In this document: piece after piece, positions 61,709 through 64,000 of the stretch
How positions within the stretch are numbered: position 1 is the first letter of the stretch
Layout: each line of letters starts with the position of its first letter
Assembly (NCBI GenBank): GCA_039029275.1
Contig: JBCCGL010000009.1
Coordinates: forward strand, 194,480-258,479
Length of the DNA: 64,000 bases
Source of the DNA: JBCCGL01 sp039029275
Lineage (GTDB): Bacteria; Pseudomonadota; Gammaproteobacteria; JBCCGL01
Direction of reading: 5' to 3'
The notes under the pieces: model-generated
Told to the model about the DNA's origin: nothing
Seen by the model: the letters and a program-made list of their open reading frames with translations, nothing else
The model's database searches: none
Translations under genes and position numbers: made by a program

Positions 61709-63475
61709 ATGCGAGAAAACAACGTGTTCATTCTGGTCGATGGTTCGTCTTATCTGTATCGCGCTTTTCATGCGCTGCCAGAACTCACCACCCGCGACGG
61801 CCTGCAAACCGGCGCGATCAAGGGCGTGAGCAATATGTTGCGCAAACTGGTGGATGAATACCAGCCGAGCCTGATGGCGGTGGTGTTCGACGCCAAAGGA
61901 AAAACCTTTCGCGACGATCTTTATCCAAAGTACAAAGCCAACCGTCCGCCAATGCCGGACGATATGCGCGAGCAGATCGAGCCATTGCACGATTTGGTGC
62001 GAGCGATGGGTTTGCCGCTGCTCAGCATTCCCGGAGTTGAGGCCGACGATGTGATCGGCACGCTCGCGGTCGAAGCGGCAAAAGCGGGTCAGAACGTGTT
62101 GATCTCGACCGGTGATAAGGACATGGCGCAACTGGTCGATGACAACGTCACCCTGATCAACACCATGTCTGGCACCTTGATGGACCCGGATGGCGTGGTG
62201 GAGAAGTTCGGCGTGCGCGCGGATCAAATCATCGATTACCTGGCGCTGGTGGGCGACACCGCAGACAACATCCCCGGCGTGCACAAGTGCGGCCCCAAGA
62301 CCGCAGCCAAGTGGCTTGGCGAGTTCGATACCATGCAGGGCGTCATCGACAACGCGGACAGCATCAAAGGCAAAATCGGTGAGTACTTGCGCGAGGCGAT
62401 CGAGCACCTGCCGCTTTCCTACGAACTGGCCACGATCAAACTCGACGTAGAACTCGACAGCGCGTTCGACGAACTCGCCATAACCGAACCTGCCGAAGAC
62501 GATTTGATCGAACTGCTCACGCGCCTCGAATTCAAGACGTGGCTACGCGAAGTCTGCGGCGATGATTCCGCAATCACGGCATCGCGGGCGTCATCAGACA
62601 GTGCTGTCACCACGCCAGAGGCGCCAGGCAACACCAACTATGAAACCGTTTTGACCGGCACGCAGTTGCAAGCGTGGATCGAGAAGCTCGAAGCCGCCGG
62701 TGAATTTGCTTTTGATACCGAAACAACGGATCTGGATTACATGAAGGCCGAGGTTGTCGGCCTTTCGTTTGCCTGCACACCGGGCGAGGCCGCTTACGTG
62801 CCGGTCGCGCACAGCTACGATGGCGCGCCGGGGCAACTCGGCCGCGACTACGTGCTCAATCGTCTGCGCCCGCTGCTGGAGTCAGACAGCGTCAAAAAGA
62901 TTGGTCAAAACCTGAAGTACGATTACAGCGTGTTGCTGAATCACGGCGTAGAAATGCGTGGCATCAGCCACGACACATTACTCGAATCGTTCGTGCTGGA
63001 TTCGACTGCCGGGCGTCACGATATGGATTCGCTGGCCAAACGCCATCTCGACGTCGAAACCGTGCACTTCGAAGACATCGCCGGTAAAGGCAAAAATCAG
63101 CTCACTTTCGATCAGATCGAAATCGAAAAAGCGTCCCACTACGCGGCTGAAGACGCCGATATCACGCTGCAACTGCATAGCGCGATTTGGCCAAAGTTGA
63201 ACCAGATCGAATCGCTGACCAATCTGTATCAAAGCGTCGAGCTGCCGTTGGTTGACGTGCTGTCGCGAATCGAGCGCAACGGCGTCAAGATCGATCCGGA
63301 TATGCTGTTTGCGCAAAGTCATGAAATTGCCGAGCGGCTGGGAGAACTTGAGCGCGACGCGTTCGACGAAGCCGGCGAAGAATTTAATCTCGGATCGCCA
63401 AAGCAGATTCAGGAAATCTTTTTTGAAAAGAATGAAAACGGCCCAGGGCCGCAATGTAAGGCTATCGGATGCTGA
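61709..63475 (+). pseudogene. polA: DNA polymerase I, broken off in the polymerase domain
   Basis: The frame codes for 588 residues. The 5'-3' exonuclease domain (VDGSSYLYRAFHALPEL onward, ADDVIGTLA, GDTADNIPGV) and the 3'-5' proofreading domain (FAFDTETTDLDYM, KIGQNLKYDYSVL) are complete. The polymerase domain begins normally (LPLVDVLSRIERNGVKID) and reaches FNLGSPKQIQEIFFEK, about residue 575. Family sequence then stops, and about 14 unrelated residues lead to a TGA. Normal PolA is about 930 residues, so fingers, palm and catalytic Asp residues are missing. The DNA past about 63430 belongs to a different gene. The part present could act as a nuclease only. Confidence 0.88.
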
Positions 63476-63950
63476 ACCAATCCCTGCGAGTTACTTCGGC
63501 CCGGACGGTCTTAAGGAGGCACAAAAGTCCGCTTATGGCGTTTTTCCGGCGCGCCTGAACACAGAAGAGTTGAACTTTGCGGAAGTGCTGGATGCCGACG
63601 GTACAGGAACAGTGCTTTGGTGGATGCGAAATCCGGAGAACGAGCGATGGGCTACCAGGATTGTTTTGCCGAGCGGCAAGAACTTCTTCCCTGATTTTGT
63701 GGTGGGTGTCGCTGGACGCGCAACTCCAAATGCTATCGCCCTCGTTGAGATCAAAGATGACGGAGAGACCGGTCGTCTTCAGTCGGATCGCAACATCGAC
63801 AAGATACGCGTCCAACACAGGGAATATCGAAACGTTTTTTGGACCTACCGAGACAATGGCGAATGGGTTCGGGCGCGCTATGCAGAAGGCCTTCACCGCA
63901 TCTTGCCCAAGGACATGTTCCAGATTTCAGAGATGGTTTTCTTAGAGTGA
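63432..63950 (+). pseudogene. 3' part of a PD-(D/E)xK nuclease gene (restriction or helicase-nuclease type)
   Basis: The frame (172 codons from an ATG at 63432, although it may only be the tail of a longer gene) codes for EPIPASYFGPDGLKEAQKSA, TVLWWMRNPENERWATRIVLP and then FFPDFVVGV...ALVEIKDD, the PD and ExK elements of a restriction-type nuclease fold. Such domains end type III restriction subunits and related helicase-nucleases. No upstream part of such a gene exists here: the preceding DNA is polA in another frame. It is either a fragment joined by recombination or one side of an assembly chimera. Confidence 0.6.
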
Positions 63951-63966
63951 TAGTTGAGAAGTGAGC

Positions 63967-64000
63967 ATGACAAGACGATTTGAAATCGACGCAGAAACCC
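63967..64000 (+). CDS. Start of an unidentified gene, cut by the window edge
   Basis: An ATG with GAGAAG 8 nt upstream opens a frame of 11 codons (MTRRFEIDAET) to the window end, 16 nt after the nuclease stop. The spacing suggests that the two belong to one operon. The protein cannot be identified. Confidence 0.35.
   Translation, partial: MTRRFEIDAET

Noticed and set aside
1..64000. CRISPR arrays, rRNA genes, transposases and integrases
   Set aside because: I looked for spaced direct repeats, rRNA-like segments and recombinase motifs and saw none that I could support.

Overview
The window reads as chromosomal DNA of a free-living, aerobic, probably marine gammaproteobacterium. Housekeeping genes (priA, argS, a SPOR protein, hrpA, hemH, a three-subunit proton-translocating transhydrogenase, moaC/D/E, the PA2778/PA2779 pair, polA) are of proteobacterial, mostly gammaproteobacterial type. 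The catabolic genes point to methylated osmolytes (MttB-superfamily methyltransferases, GcvT-fold proteins, a DddP-like DMSP lyase, a Rieske oxygenase of the quaternary-ammonium type) and to leucine. The organism assignment is inference; there is no rRNA in the window.

Layout. 1-1.5 kb: the 5' part of a DUF1800 lipoprotein gene. 1.6-9.8 kb: a visibly AT-richer block with an outer-membrane-like protein, a SARP/TolB/TPR regulator, a Crp/Fnr regulator, and a two-gene unit coding for a soluble PAP2/vanadium-haloperoxidase-fold protein with a 17-fold Ser-Arg repeat and a metzincin-like protease. 10.1-14.3 kb: MttB-like gene followed by a FAD/GcvT fusion dehydrogenase. 14.5-19.5 kb: ArsN2-like acetyltransferase, two-component system divergent from an HtrA protease, DUF938 methyltransferase. 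19.5-24.5 kb: duplicated methyltransferase-like protein, bactofilin, second HtrA protease, molybdopterin synthase genes. 24.5-32.2 kb: a second MttB/GcvT pair, LysR regulator, DddP-like gene, GlxA-type AraC regulator, Rieske oxygenase and a carboxymuconolactone decarboxylase family gene. 32-36 kb: two SAM methyltransferases, a small unknown protein and a CadC-like regulator. 36-41 kb: methylcrotonyl-CoA carboxylase with a RidA gene inside the operon, and an enoyl-CoA hydratase. 41-43.4 kb: subtilisin-like protease with a separate homologue of its own propeptide, then a repeat-rich spacer and tRNA-Pro(CGG). 43.5-61.4 kb: PA2779/PA2778, hemH, pntA1/A2/B, priA (behind a DnaA-box-rich spacer), argS, SPOR, hrpA, PilZ, LOG, TetR and an AhpD-like protein. 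61.7-64 kb: polA, which breaks off in the polymerase domain and runs into the 3' part of an unrelated PD-(D/E)xK nuclease gene.

How the genes may work together. The strongest theme is removal of methyl groups from onium compounds. Twice, at separate loci, a gene for an MttB-superfamily protein lies directly upstream of a gene for a GcvT-fold (folate-binding) protein, and no corrinoid protein or corrinoid reactivator is visible. With the DddP-like lyase, a Rieske oxygenase carrying the bridging Glu, and GlxA/LysR regulators, this suggests an aerobic pathway feeding methyl groups to tetrahydrofolate. This is the best candidate here for an undescribed system. Others worth attention are the SR-repeat phosphatase/metzincin pair, the protease with a detached propeptide homologue, and the polA junction, which may be an island boundary or an assembly chimera.
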